Below, piece by piece: positions 48,613 through 57,299 of a DNA stretch of 64,000 nucleotides. The stretch spans positions 1 through 64,000 of the forward strand of contig NZ_JAAKZX010000020.1 of the NCBI RefSeq assembly GCF_011045025.1. Direction: 5' to 3'. Under the pieces are notes generated by a model that searched no databases, was not told where the DNA came from, and saw only the letters and a program-made list of their open reading frames with translations. A program made the position numbers and the translations under genes. The stretch is from Streptomyces ureilyticus. GTDB taxonomy: Bacteria > Actinomycetota > Actinomycetes > Streptomycetales > Streptomycetaceae. Each line of letters starts with the position of its first letter. Position 1 is the first letter of the stretch.

Positions 48613-50160
48613 ATGCTGTTCGCCCGGCTCGCCCGCGTATCGCAAGAGGTCGCCGCCACCTCGGCCCGCTCCCGGAAGATCGGCCTCCTGGCCGAGCTCT
48701 TCCGGGACGCGGAAGCCGAGGAGGCGCCGATCGTGATCCCTTACCTGGCGGGACGCCTCCCGCAAGGGCGGATCGGTGTCGGCTGGAAGGTGCTCAGCCG
48801 ACCGGTCGCCCCTGCCGGTGAGCCCACGCTCACCGTGCGGGACGTGGACGCCCGGCTGACCGCGCTCGCCGCCGTCTCCGGCCCCGGCTCGCAGGCCGAA
48901 CGCCAACGCCTGGTCGGCGAGCTGATGGCGGCAGCCACTGTGGACGAGCAACGGTTCCTGTTCGGCCTGCTCAGCGGAGAAGTACGACAGGGCGCCCTGG
49001 ACGCCGTAGCCGTCGAGGGGCTCGCCGAGGCGACCGGCGCACCCTCCGCGGACGTACGGCGGGCGGTGATGCTGGCCGGTTCGCTGCGGACCGTGGCGCA
49101 GCGTCTGCTGGCGGACGGCCCGAAGGCCCTCGCCGAGTTCAGGCTCACCGTCGGCCGCCCGGTCCTGCCCATGCTGGCGCACAGCGCCACATCCGTGGCG
49201 GAGGCGATCGCCAAGCTCGGCCCCTGCGCCGTCGAGGAGAAGCTGGACGGCATCCGCGTCCAGGTCCACCGCGACGGCGACGCCATACGCCTCTACACGC
49301 GCACCCTGGACGACATCACCGACCGCTTGCCCGAACTCACCTCCGCAGCAAGGGAGTTGAAGGGCGAGCGGTTCATCCTGGACGGCGAGGTCATCGCGTT
49401 CGACGAGAGCGGACGGCCGAAGTCCTTCCAGGACATCGCCGGACGGGTCGGATCCCGCACGGACGTCGGCACGGCAGCCAGGGCCCTCCCCGTCTCCCCC
49501 GTCTTCTTCGACGCACTGTCCGTGAACGGACACGACCTGCTCGACCTGCCGTTCGCCGACCGCCACGCGGAGCTGGCCCGGCTGGTGCCCGAGCCGATGC
49601 GGGTGCGGCGCACGCTCGTGGCGGATCCGGCGGACGGCGAGGCACGCGAGGCCGCGGAACGGTTCCTCGCGGACACGCTGAAGCGCGGCCACGAGGGCGT
49701 CGTACTCAAGGGCCTCGACGCCCCCTACAGCGCGGGCCGGCGCGGTGCCTCCTGGCTGAAGGTCAAACCCGTACACACGCTGGACCTGGTGGTGCTGGCC
49801 GCCGAGTGGGGGCACGGGCGGCGCACCGGCAAGCTGTCCAACCTGCACCTCGGGGCGCGGAATCCGGACGGCTCGTTCGCCATGCTGGGCAAGACGTTCA
49901 AGGGCATGACGGACGCGATGCTGACCTGGCAGACCGATCGGCTGCGCGAGCTCGCCGTCGAGGACAGCGGGCATGTGGTGACCGTCCGTCCCGAACTCGT
50001 CGTCGAGATCGCCTACGACGGTCTGCAGAAGTCCACCCGCTACCCGGCCGGCGTCACGCTCCGCTTCGCCCGCGTAGTCCGCTACCGCGAGGACAAGACC
50101 CCGGCGGAGGCCGACACCGTCGAGACGCTGCTCGCCGCGCACCCGGAGGTGACCCGGTGA
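48613..50160 (+). CDS. ATP-dependent DNA ligase
   Basis: The product is 515 aa from the ATG at 48613; a TTG five codons earlier is possible and neither has a clear ribosome site. Domains in order: N-terminal ligase domain (about 1-170), adenylation domain with motif I EEKLDGIR (Lys210 is the adenylated residue), motif III FILDGEVIA, and LKRGHEGVVLKG (motif IV); then SWLKVKP (motif V), and a C-terminal OB fold (WGHGRRTGKLSNLHLGARNP). It is LigB/LigI-like and not fused to polymerase or nuclease domains, so it is distinct from the NHEJ LigD. The stop overlaps the NUDIX start (GTGA), so repair-related cooperation with a nucleotide hydrolase is likely. Confidence 0.93.
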   Translation: MLFARLARVSQEVAATSARSRKIGLLAELFRDAEAEEAPIVIPYLAGRLPQGRIGVGWKVLSRPVAPAGEPTLTVRDVDARLTALAAVSGPGSQAERQRLVGELMAAATVDEQRFLFGLLSGEVRQGALDAVAVEGLAEATGAPSADVRRAVMLAGSLRTVAQRLLADGPKALAEFRLTVGRPVLPMLAHSATSVAEAIAKLGPCAVEEKLDGIRVQVHRDGDAIRLYTRTLDDITDRLPELTSAARELKGERFILDGEVIAFDESGRPKSFQDIAGRVGSRTDVGTAARALPVSPVFFDALSVNGHDLLDLPFADRHAELARLVPEPMRVRRTLVADPADGEAREAAERFLADTLKRGHEGVVLKGLDAPYSAGRRGASWLKVKPVHTLDLVVLAAEWGHGRRTGKLSNLHLGARNPDGSFAMLGKTFKGMTDAMLTWQTDRLRELAVEDSGHVVTVRPELVVEIAYDGLQKSTRYPAGVTLRFARVVRYREDKTPAEADTVETLLAAHPEVTR

Positions 50161-50624
50161 AGGCCGCTCGCCGCAGCGCGGGCCTGCTGCTGTTCCACCA
50201 CGCCGGCGACGGCCTGGAGGTACTGCTCGGCCATATGGGCGGCCCGTTCTGGGAGCGGCGCGACGCCGGCGCGTGGACCGTACCGAAGGGCGAGTACGAG
50301 CCCGACGAGCCGGCCTGGGACGCGGCCCGCCGGGAGTTCCGCGAGGAACTGGGCCTGGAGCCGCCCGACGGCGAGGCCGTACCGCTCGGCGAGGTCCGGC
50401 AGGCGAACGGCAAGATCGTCACCGCATGGGCGATCGAGGCCGACATCGACCCGGCGAGGGTGGTCCCGGGAACGTTCGAGATGGAGTGGCCCAGGAACTC
50501 GGGCCGAGTCCAGGCGTTCCCCGAACTGAGCCGAGTGGAGTGGTTCGGGCTCGACCGGGCGAGAGCCGTGATCGTCAAGGCCCAGGCGGAGTTCCTGAAC
50601 CGCCTCGAAGTGCGGGTCGGCTAG
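50157..50624 (+). CDS. NUDIX hydrolase
   Basis: The product is 155 aa and starts at a GTG that overlaps the ligase stop. The Nudix box Gx5Ex7REUxEExGU is GEYEPDEPAWDAARREFREE followed by LGLE near residues 45-68. It cleaves a nucleoside diphosphate linked to another group. The N-terminus AARRSAGLLLFHHAGDGLEVLLGHMGGPFW is the family start. Coupling to a ligase gene suggests clean-up of adenylylated or oxidised nucleotides, but the substrate is not known. Confidence 0.92.
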   Translation: MKAARRSAGLLLFHHAGDGLEVLLGHMGGPFWERRDAGAWTVPKGEYEPDEPAWDAARREFREELGLEPPDGEAVPLGEVRQANGKIVTAWAIEADIDPARVVPGTFEMEWPRNSGRVQAFPELSRVEWFGLDRARAVIVKAQAEFLNRLEVRVG

Positions 50625-50664
50625 AACGCCTGCGCCGGGGTACGCGGACTCGACAAGGTCGGCT

Positions 50665-50800
50665 GCGACAAGCGCCCCGAAGGGGCGCGGGCTGTGACAT
50701 ATGCGGCTCCTCCCCACTCTCGGCTGCGCTCGAGCGGGGGGACCCTCATCGCGGGCGCGACCAGCCACAAACTACCCGCAGACCTGGACGGCGCTTCAAA
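50665..50800 (+). repeat. Streptomyces-type intergenic repeat containing a GAA-loop hairpin
   Basis: GCGCCCC-GAA-GGGGCGC (50672-50688) is followed by a block starting CTGTGACATATGCGGCTC and later GCGCGACCAGCCACAA. I recall this combination as a common repeated element between genes in Streptomyces genomes. The central part has a Ser/Arg-like interruption of C/G runs (50710-50745) and may be a variant. The 235-nt gap (50625-50859) holds no gene. Confidence 0.6.
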
Positions 50801-50859
50801 CAACGGCGCTCGCAGAACCGGTGCCCTCAGTGGAGCGCTCCCGTACGAGGAGGTCAGCC

Positions 50860-52245
50860 ATGCCCATCGCAACGGTGAACCCGGCAAACGGCGAGACACT
50901 CAAAACCTACGACGCCCTCGGCGCCGAAGAGATCGAGCGCAGGCTCGCGCGCGCCGACGCCGCGTTCCGTACGTACCGCACCACCTCATTCACCGAGCGC
51001 GCCCAGCGGCTACGCCGGGCTGCCGACCTGCTGGAGGCGGACACACAGGACACCGCCCGCGTCATGACCACGGAGATGGGCAAGCCGATCAAGCAGGCCC
51101 GCGCGGAGGCCGCGAAGTGCGCGAAGGCGATGCGCTGGTATGCCGACCACGCCGAGGAACTTCTCGCCGACGAGGAGGGCCCGGAGTCGGAGGCGCGTGA
51201 CTCCGGTGCCTCCAGGGTGATCGTGCGCTACCGGCCGCTCGGCCCGGTACTCGCGGTGATGCCGTGGAACTTCCCGCTCTGGCAGGTGATCCGGTTCGCC
51301 GCGCCCGCCCTGATGGCAGGCAACGTGGGACTGCTGAAGCACGCCTCGAACGTGCCGCAGACCGCCCTCTACCTGGAGGACCTGTTCCACCGGGCAGGCT
51401 TCCCGGAAGGCTGCTTCCAGACGTTGCTCATCGGCACCGGCGAGGTCGAAGGCATCCTGCGCGACGAGCGGGTCAGGGCGGCGACGCTCACCGGCAGCGA
51501 ACCGGCGGGCCGCGCCGTCGCCTCGGTCGCCGGTGACGAGGTCAAGAAGACGGTGCTGGAGCTGGGCGGCAGCGATCCGTACGTGGTGATGCCGTCGGCC
51601 GACCTCGACCGGGCGGCGAAGACCGCGGTGACGGCGCGTGTGCAGAACACCGGGCAGTCCTGCATCGCCGCCAAGCGGTTCATCGTGCACACGGACGTGT
51701 TCGACGCCTTCGCCGAGCGCTTCACGGCGGGCATGAAGGCGCTGAAGGTCGGCGACCCGATGGACGAGGACACGGAGGTCGGCCCGCTCTCCAGCGAGCA
51801 GGGCCGCGACGGTCTGGCGGAGCTGGTGGACGAGGCGGTGGAGAGCGGCGCGACGGTGCTGTGCGGTGGCGAACGGCCCGACCGGCCCGGCTGGTACTAC
51901 CCGCCGACGGTCCTCGCCGACGTCACCCCCGCCATGCGCATCCACCGCGAGGAGACCTTCGGTCCCGTCGCCACGCTCTATCGTGCCGTCGGCCTCGACG
52001 AGGCGGTGGAGATCGCCAACGACTCGCCGTTCGGGCTGAGCTCCAACGTCTGGACCCGCGACGAGACGGACGTCGACCGCTTTGTACGCGATCTGGAAGC
52101 GGGCGGTGTCTACGTCAACGGGATGACGGCGTCCCACCCGGCGTTCCCCTTCGGCGGGGTCAAGCGGTCCGGCTACGGGCGTGAGCTGGCGGGCCACGGA
52201 ATCCGCGAGTTCTGCAACATCACCACCGTATGGCACGGAGCGTGA
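50860..52245 (+). CDS. NAD(P)-dependent succinate-semialdehyde-type aldehyde dehydrogenase
   Basis: The product is 461 aa from the ATG at 50860 after GAGGAGG. It contains the ALDH fold: PLGPVLAVMPWNFPLWQVIR for the NAD(P) site, GSEPAGRAVASVAG, the catalytic Glu in VLELGGSDPYVV, and the catalytic Cys in QNTGQSCIAAKRFIVH. The C-terminal block is PFGGVKRSGYGRELAGHGIREF. It resembles GabD-type succinate semialdehyde dehydrogenases (short form, about 455-460 aa). It oxidises an aldehyde to an acid; succinate semialdehyde is the best guess. It is monocistronic after an intergenic repeat. Confidence 0.9.
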   Translation: MPIATVNPANGETLKTYDALGAEEIERRLARADAAFRTYRTTSFTERAQRLRRAADLLEADTQDTARVMTTEMGKPIKQARAEAAKCAKAMRWYADHAEELLADEEGPESEARDSGASRVIVRYRPLGPVLAVMPWNFPLWQVIRFAAPALMAGNVGLLKHASNVPQTALYLEDLFHRAGFPEGCFQTLLIGTGEVEGILRDERVRAATLTGSEPAGRAVASVAGDEVKKTVLELGGSDPYVVMPSADLDRAAKTAVTARVQNTGQSCIAAKRFIVHTDVFDAFAERFTAGMKALKVGDPMDEDTEVGPLSSEQGRDGLAELVDEAVESGATVLCGGERPDRPGWYYPPTVLADVTPAMRIHREETFGPVATLYRAVGLDEAVEIANDSPFGLSSNVWTRDETDVDRFVRDLEAGGVYVNGMTASHPAFPFGGVKRSGYGRELAGHGIREFCNITTVWHGA

Positions 52246-52257
52246 GCGTTCCGCAGT

Positions 52258-52270
52258 TACGATCGCCTGT
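52258..52270 (+). promoter_or_regulatory. -10 element of a leaderless gene
   Basis: TACGAT at 52258-52263 lies exactly 7 nt before the GTG at 52271, the arrangement of leaderless actinobacterial transcripts. No ribosome site is present. A -35 is not clear. Confidence 0.55.
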
Positions 52271-52510
52271 GTGAACCGCGAAGTGACCCTCCCTCTGATC
52301 GTCGACGACCGCGGCACTTTGCAGGTGGCGGCCGCCGATGTCAGCAAGCTGCTGCGCAACGTCGGCGGCCGGTGGCTCCATCTGGTGGAGGCCGGTCAGG
52401 AGGGCCTCGACGAGGACACGGTGGCGACCCTCACGATCGAACTCGCCAAACTGGCCGACCGTATCGACGTGGCGTGCATCGCGCACAGTAGTGGGACATC
52501 ACCCGACTGA
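52271..52510 (+). CDS. small conserved protein, DUF6213-like
   Basis: The product is 79 aa, starting at the GTG that is placed for leaderless translation. It reads VNREVTLPLIVDDRGTLQVA with VGGRWLHLVEAGQEGLDEDT and ELAKLADRIDVACIAHSSG. I recall near-identical short proteins throughout Streptomyces, annotated as DUF6213, but this is from memory. It is acidic and helical in its second half, with no motif for a function. The longer frame upstream overlaps the aldehyde dehydrogenase end and is not supported. Confidence 0.75.
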   Translation: MNREVTLPLIVDDRGTLQVAAADVSKLLRNVGGRWLHLVEAGQEGLDEDTVATLTIELAKLADRIDVACIAHSSGTSPD

Positions 52511-52526
52511 CAGACCGCTGGAGCGT

Positions 52527-53201
52527 CTAGGACTCGCCCCGGTCCAGCTCCCACAGCGTGTGCCAGAACATCTCCTCGTAGCGCTGTAGCAGGCGTCCGT
52601 AGCGGTGGACCGCCTCCTCGCTGATCAACTCCGCGTCCAGCCCGGCCTGTACGGCGGCCATCGCCTTCTGCTCCAGGTCGGGCGCGGGTTCCGCGAACAG
52701 GTCGAAGAAACCGCAGGCCTCGTCGTCGAAGCCGTACTGGCGGCGCAGCGCCTCAGCGATGGTGGCGCAATAGCCGCCCCAGGCCGAGAAGTTGGCGCTC
52801 AGCGCGAGCACCACGTCGGCCGGTGCGCCGTTCAGGGCGAGCCAGGCGACGTACGCGGGATACGCCTGCGCCCCCGCCAGCGGCTCGTACGCCGCCGCCC
52901 GCGCCTCATCCGCTCCGCAGGCGGCGAGCAGCGGGCCGAGCCGCACATGGGCGAGGGCCTCGCCCTCCGCGAGCATGGTGAAGAAGGCGGCGCACTCGGG
53001 CTCGGCGGCCGACCGTTCCGCGAGATGCAGGAACGCCCGGCGGTCCGCGGCGATCACGTAGCGCTGTTCGAGAGCGAGCGTGGCGAGGGTGTCGCGCCGT
53101 GCCGCGCCCCGGCCGATCAGGGGCAGCAGTCGGTTGGCCTGCGGGTCGGGGGCGAGTTTTCCGGTGGTGGTGTCCAGCAGTTCCCTGGCTGTCCGCGCCA
53201 T
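52527..53201 (-). CDS. TenA/heme-oxygenase-fold protein
   Basis: The product is 224 aa, preceded by AAGGAG. It is all-helical, with FLHLAERSAAEPECAAFFTMLAEGEALAH, YPAYVAWLALNGAPADVVLALSANFSAWGGYCATI (a TENA/PqqC-type helix) and YEEMFWHTLWELD at the end, a motif seen in TenA and iron-containing redox proteins. TenA itself hydrolyses an aminopyrimidine, but the usual active-site Cys and Glu set is not clear here. No thiamin genes surround it. The cell role is uncertain. Confidence 0.82.
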   Translation of the reverse strand: MARTARELLDTTTGKLAPDPQANRLLPLIGRGAARRDTLATLALEQRYVIAADRRAFLHLAERSAAEPECAAFFTMLAEGEALAHVRLGPLLAACGADEARAAAYEPLAGAQAYPAYVAWLALNGAPADVVLALSANFSAWGGYCATIAEALRRQYGFDDEACGFFDLFAEPAPDLEQKAMAAVQAGLDAELISEEAVHRYGRLLQRYEEMFWHTLWELDRGES

Positions 53202-53255
53202 CGCCGCACTCCTTCGGCTCGACTGCGCTGCCTTTCCCGTACTCCCCAGGCTCTC

Positions 53256-53283
53256 ACGGCACCGCCGACGGCTCAGGTGCCGT
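53256..53283. terminator. weak terminator hairpin
   Basis: ACGGCACC (53256-53263) pairs with GGTGCCGT (53276-53283), overlapping the stop codon of the acyl-CoA dehydrogenase gene. It lies between this gene and the TenA-like gene on the same strand. Confidence 0.45.
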
Positions 53284-54509
53284 CAGCGGATCGGCATCCC
53301 CGCGAGGGTGCGCGCGATCACCAGCCGCTGGATCTCACTCGTACCTTCGAAGATCGTGTAGATCGCGGCGTCCCGGTGCATGCGTTCGACGGGATACTCG
53401 CGCGTGTAGCCGTTGCCGCCGAGGATCTGGATCGCCTCCGCCGTCACCTTCTTCGCGGTCTCACTCGCGAACAGCTTCGACATGGAACCCTCAGCCGCGG
53501 TGAACGGCTTCCCGTTGACGGCCATCCACGAGGCCCGCCACACCAGCAGCCGGGCCGCGTCGATGGACGTACGCATGTCGGCGAGCTGGAAGGCGACACC
53601 CTGGTTGTCGATGATCGGGCGGCCGAACTGCTCACGCGTCCGGGCGTAATCGAGGGCCACCTCGTACGCGGCCCGGGCCGTGCCCACGGCCATGGCGCCC
53701 ACGGCCGGGCGCGAGGCCTCGAACGTCGCCATCGCCGCGTTCTTCACGCGCTCACCACCGGCCTTCGCCCTCTCCCGGGCCCGGGCCAGCCGCTCGTCCA
53801 GCTTCTCCTTGCCGCCGAGCAGGCAGGAGCCGGGGACGCGGGCGTCCTCCAGGACGACCTCGGCGGTGTGCGAGGCGCGGATGCCGTGCTTCTTGAACTT
53901 CTGGCCCTGGGACAGGCCCGGCGTGTTCGGCGGGATGATGAAGGAGGCGTGGCCCTTGGAGCCGAGTTCCGGGTCGACTACGGCGACCACGACGTGGACG
54001 TTGGCGATGCCGCCGTTCGTCGCCCACGTCTTGGTGCCGTTGAGGACCCACTCGTCCTTGGCCTCGTCGTAGACGGCACGAGTGCGCATGGAGGCCACGT
54101 CGGAGCCGGCGTCGGGCTCGGAGGAGCAGAAGGCCGCGACCTTGACGTCGCCCGCGTCGCCGTACATCTGGGGGATCCAGGTGCCGATCTGCTCCTCGGT
54201 GCCGTTGGCGAGGACGCCCACGGCGGCGAGGCCGGTGCCGACGATGGACAGGGCGATGCCCGCGTCACCCCAGAACAGCTCCTCCATGGCCATGGGGATG
54301 CCGAGGCCTGTGGGGTCGAAGTACTGCTGGGCGTAGAAGTCCAGGGAGTAGATACCGACTTTCGCGGCCTCCTGGATGACCGGCCAGGGAGTCTCTTCGC
54401 GCTCGTCCCATTCGGCTGCCGCAGGACGGATCACATCGGCGGCGAAGCCGTGGAGCCAGTCCCGGACCTCCTTCTGCTCGTCGTTGAGCTCCATGGTGAA
54501 CTCGGCCAT
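53283..54509 (-). CDS. acyl-CoA dehydrogenase
   Basis: The product is 408 aa. Helical N-domain [20 protein letters not shown]; middle beta-domain with [21 protein letters not shown] and [16 protein letters not shown]-terminal domain with [21 protein letters not shown] and the terminal [20 protein letters not shown] then [19 protein letters not shown], which carries the catalytic-base Glu. It oxidises fatty acyl-CoA to enoyl-CoA using FAD and an electron-transfer flavoprotein. It is divergent from a TetR gene; TGTTAC palindromes at 54534-54562 lie 25-50 nt before its start, so acyl-CoA-responsive repression is plausible. Confidence 0.94.
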   Translation of the reverse strand: MAEFTMELNDEQKEVRDWLHGFAADVIRPAAAEWDEREETPWPVIQEAAKVGIYSLDFYAQQYFDPTGLGIPMAMEELFWGDAGIALSIVGTGLAAVGVLANGTEEQIGTWIPQMYGDAGDVKVAAFCSSEPDAGSDVASMRTRAVYDEAKDEWVLNGTKTWATNGGIANVHVVVAVVDPELGSKGHASFIIPPNTPGLSQGQKFKKHGIRASHTAEVVLEDARVPGSCLLGGKEKLDERLARARERAKAGGERVKNAAMATFEASRPAVGAMAVGTARAAYEVALDYARTREQFGRPIIDNQGVAFQLADMRTSIDAARLLVWRASWMAVNGKPFTAAEGSMSKLFASETAKKVTAEAIQILGGNGYTREYPVERMHRDAAIYTIFEGTSEIQRLVIARTLAGMPIR

Positions 54510-54533
54510 GTCCCCTCCAGCTACGCACTCACA

Positions 54534-54550
54534 TGTTACTTGCGGTAACA
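54534..54550. promoter_or_regulatory. TetR-type operator TGTTAC-N5-GTAACA
   Basis: This is a perfect 17-bp interrupted palindrome. TGTTAC recurs at 54557-54562 (with a degenerate second half) and at 54631-54636, all within the 170-nt divergent region between the acyl-CoA dehydrogenase and TetR genes. The sites fit a TetR/FadR-like repressor acting on both promoters. Confidence 0.65.
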
Positions 54551-54679
54551 GTAGCCTGTTACCCGTCGGTAGGAAAAGTCAACTCCCGGTTCCCCTCCGG
54601 CAGCCCGTTCGATGCAGAATCACAGCAGGGTGTTACGTTGCGCAGGGCGTCACCGAATCAGCACGGGTGGGGAGAGCTC

Positions 54680-55324
54680 ATGGACACCACACAGCGGACC
54701 GAGCAGCAGCGGTCCGCCGACCGCCGTCGGCGAGAGCTACTGGAAGCCGCCGACCGGGTGGTGCTCCGCGACGGCCCCGGCGCCTCGATGAACGCCATCG
54801 CCGCCGAGGCCGGCATCACCAAGCCCATTCTGTACCGGCACTTCGGTGACAAGGGTGGACTGTACGCGGCTCTCGCCAAGCGCCACACGGACGCCCTGCT
54901 CGAGGCGCTGCGGGCCGCGCTGGACGCGCCGGCCGAGCGCCGCGAGCGGGTCGAGGCCACGCTCGACACGTATCTCGCGGCGATCGAGGCACGTCCGCAG
55001 GTGTACCGCTTCCTGATGCACCCGTCGGAGGGCGGCCCACAGAGCGACCAGGGCTTCGACGTCGGCCTGCACTCCGCTCCCCTGCTGCGCCGTATGGGCG
55101 AGGAACTCAGCAAGGTCATCGAGGAACGGGTAGACCTCGGCCCCGACAGCGCGCAGCTCGCGCGGGTGTGGGGCCACGGCATCGTCGGCATGATGCACGC
55201 GGCCGGCGACTGGTGGCTGGGCGAACGCCCGTGCTCACGTGCGGAGTTGGTACGCAGTCTGGCGGACCTGCTGTGGGGACGCTTGGCGGCGGCGGGCGAC
55301 AAGGTCGGCGGACCCAGCTTCTAG
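54680..55324 (+). CDS. TetR family transcriptional regulator
   Basis: The product is 214 aa from the ATG at 54680 after GGGGAGAG. The HTH is ASMNAIAAEAGITKPILYRHFGDKGGLYAAL near residues 36-66, the classical TetR block. The C-terminal ligand domain is helical and ends in LADLLWGRLA. It is divergent from the acyl-CoA dehydrogenase gene and flanked by TGTTAC sites, so it probably responds to acyl-CoA. Its stop codon shares CTAG with the convergent deformylase gene. Confidence 0.94.
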   Translation: MDTTQRTEQQRSADRRRRELLEAADRVVLRDGPGASMNAIAAEAGITKPILYRHFGDKGGLYAALAKRHTDALLEALRAALDAPAERRERVEATLDTYLAAIEARPQVYRFLMHPSEGGPQSDQGFDVGLHSAPLLRRMGEELSKVIEERVDLGPDSAQLARVWGHGIVGMMHAAGDWWLGERPCSRAELVRSLADLLWGRLAAAGDKVGGPSF

Positions 55325-55860
55325 CGCCCCCAGGATGCCCGCGCCGCCTGACGCATCACCCGCCGGTGGCGCCACCCCTTGAGCCGGTCCGCGTACACAC
55401 CGCCGTCAAGGTGATCACACTCATGCTGAAGGCACCGGGCGAAGAACCCGGTGCCATGGACCCGCACCAACTCACCGTCCAGCGTGGAGCCTTCGACGAT
55501 CGCGTGGTCGTACCGCTCCGTCCCCGCCTCGAGGCCCGGCAGCGACAGACACCCCTCGGGACCGCGCAGCAGCAGTCCGTCCGCCTCGACCAGACGCGGG
55601 TTCACCAAGTGACCCACATGCCGTCGCTCCTCGTCATCAGGGCAGTCGTACACAAAGACCCGCAACGACTGACCGACCTGGTTCGCGGCGAGCCCGACTC
55701 CCTGAGCCGCGTACATGGTGGCGAACATGTCCTCGACCAGACGAGCCAGTTGAGGGCCGAAGTCGGTGACTTCCTCGCACGGTGTGTGCAACACGGGGTC
55801 GCCGAGGAGGGACAGCGTGAGGACGCGCCCTTGGGCGCCCGGGATCGAGCCGTGTCGCAT
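55321..55860 (-). CDS. def: peptide deformylase
   Basis: The product is 179 aa from the ATG at 55860; the frame continues upstream only as a shadow of murT. All three PDF motifs are present: GVGLAANQVGQ (motif 1), EGCLSLPGL (motif 2, Cys as metal ligand) and QHECDHLDG (motif 3, HExxH with two metal His). It removes the formyl group from nascent proteins, with Fe2+ or another metal. The start has no strong ribosome site. The stop overlaps the TetR stop on the other strand (4-nt overlap). Streptomyces usually has several def paralogues; this one has an N-terminus (MRHGSIPGAQGRVLT) slightly longer than the minimal form. Confidence 0.95.
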   Translation of the reverse strand: MRHGSIPGAQGRVLTLSLLGDPVLHTPCEEVTDFGPQLARLVEDMFATMYAAQGVGLAANQVGQSLRVFVYDCPDDEERRHVGHLVNPRLVEADGLLLRGPEGCLSLPGLEAGTERYDHAIVEGSTLDGELVRVHGTGFFARCLQHECDHLDGGVYADRLKGWRHRRVMRQAARASWGR

Positions 55861-56007
55861 GGCCGCAAGGGTACGGTCCTCAATGTCGCGCGGGCGCCGG
55901 GGTGGTGCCGCGAACCGGGCCGGTCGTGGATCTCGATAGGCTGAGGGCCACACGTTGCCGGCAGCAGGGCAGGGCGCGGCGTCGTACGCAAGGAGGATCG
56001 GGACTTG

Positions 56008-57246
56008 ATGGCAGGCAACTCGGACCCGCTGTCGCCGCGGGCCAAGCTGGCCGTGACGGCGGGCAAGGCGGTCGCGGCGGCGTCGCGTGCCGCGGGCCGC
56101 GGCAGCGGATCGGTGATCGGCGGCCGGGTGGCGCTCAAACTCGACCCCGACCTGCTGGCCCGGCTCGCCCAGCACCTGGACGTCATCCTGGTGTCGGCCA
56201 CCAACGGCAAGACCACCACGACACGGCTGATCGCGGAGGCGCTGCGCGCCGCCGGTCCCGTCGTCTCGAACGCCCTGGGCGCGAACATGCCCGCAGGCAT
56301 CACCTCCGCGCTGGCCGGTGGCTCGGACGCGCGGTACGCGGTGATCGAGGTCGACGAGAAGTACCTCGCGGGTGTGGCACGTGACACCGACCCGAAGGCC
56401 ATCGCGCTCCTCAACCTCTCGCGCGACCAGCTCGACCGCGCCGCCGAGACCCGCATGCTCGCCGAGCACTGGCGCGAGGGCCTGGCCGGTTCGAAGTCCG
56501 TCGTGATCGCCAACGCGGACGACCCGCTGGTCGTGTGGGCCGCCTCCTCCTCGCCGAACGTCGTGTGGGTGGCCGCCGGGCAGATGTGGAAGGACGACGC
56601 CTGGTCCTGCCCGTCCTGCGGCGGTGTGATGCAGCGGCCCGGCGACGACTGGTACTGCGGCGAGTGCGGTTTCCGCCGTCCGACGCCCAGTTGGGCGCTG
56701 AACGGCGACCATGTCCTCGACCCGCACGGTTCCGCCTGGCCGATCCACCTCCAGCTGCCGGGCCGCGCCAACAAGGCCAACGCCGCCTCGTCGGCCGCCG
56801 TGGCCGCCGTCTTCGGTGTGCCGCCGCAGGTCGCCCTGGAACGTATGTACCAGGTCCAGGCGGTCGCCGGACGCTACGACGTCGTGCAGTTCATGCAGCG
56901 TGACCTTCGGCTGCTGCTCGCCAAGAACCCGGCGGGCTGGCTCGAGACGTTCTCGCTGATCGACCCGCCGCCGACGCCGGTCATCCTGTCCGTGAACGCG
57001 CGTGGGGCCGACGGCACCGACACCTCCTGGCTGTGGGACGTCGACTACACGCGGCTGAGTGGGCACCCGATCTTCGTCATCGGCGACCGGAAGCTGGACC
57101 TCGCGGTGCGTCTGGAGGTCGCGAACCAGACCTTCCAGGTCTGCGAGAACCTCGACCAGGCCGTGCAGATCGCACCGCCGGGGCGGATCGAGGTCATCGC
57201 GAACTACACCGCGTTCCAGGACCTGCGCCGCCGTGTCGGCAACTGA
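56008..57246 (+). CDS. murT: lipid II isoglutaminyl synthase subunit MurT
   Basis: The product is 412 aa. The ATG is 12 nt after GGAGG; a TTG three nt earlier is 9 nt away and is an alternative. MurT has a Mur-ligase-type ATP loop, VSATNGKTTTTRLIAEAL near residues 67-84, and LNLSRDQLDRAAET. Its zinc ribbon CPSCGGVMQRPGDDWYCGEC is near residues 205-225, characteristic of MurT. The C-terminal DUF1727 domain follows. With GatD it amidates the second-position D-glutamate of lipid II to D-isoglutamine in peptidoglycan precursor maturation. A repeat separates it from gatD. Confidence 0.95.
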   Translation: MAGNSDPLSPRAKLAVTAGKAVAAASRAAGRGSGSVIGGRVALKLDPDLLARLAQHLDVILVSATNGKTTTTRLIAEALRAAGPVVSNALGANMPAGITSALAGGSDARYAVIEVDEKYLAGVARDTDPKAIALLNLSRDQLDRAAETRMLAEHWREGLAGSKSVVIANADDPLVVWAASSSPNVVWVAAGQMWKDDAWSCPSCGGVMQRPGDDWYCGECGFRRPTPSWALNGDHVLDPHGSAWPIHLQLPGRANKANAASSAAVAAVFGVPPQVALERMYQVQAVAGRYDVVQFMQRDLRLLLAKNPAGWLETFSLIDPPPTPVILSVNARGADGTDTSWLWDVDYTRLSGHPIFVIGDRKLDLAVRLEVANQTFQVCENLDQAVQIAPPGRIEVIANYTAFQDLRRRVGN

Positions 57247-57285
57247 CCGGCGTCGGCAAGTGATCCGCGTCGGCAACTGACCACA
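57235..57285 (+). repeat. three tandem 17-bp repeats at the murT-gatD junction
   Basis: GTCGGCAACTGACC-type units begin at 57235, 57252 and 57269, an exact 17-bp period, with one base change in the second copy's GTGA. Each copy carries a TGA, and the murT stop codon is the first one. The repeat lengthens the usually short murT-gatD gap to 53 nt. It probably arose by slippage. Confidence 0.75.
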
Positions 57286-57299
57286 GAGGACGATCATCA

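Noticed and set aside
48331..50142. 603-codon minus-strand frame over the DNA ligase gene
   Set aside because: Ligase motifs I-V are on the plus strand; the frame lacks any domain.
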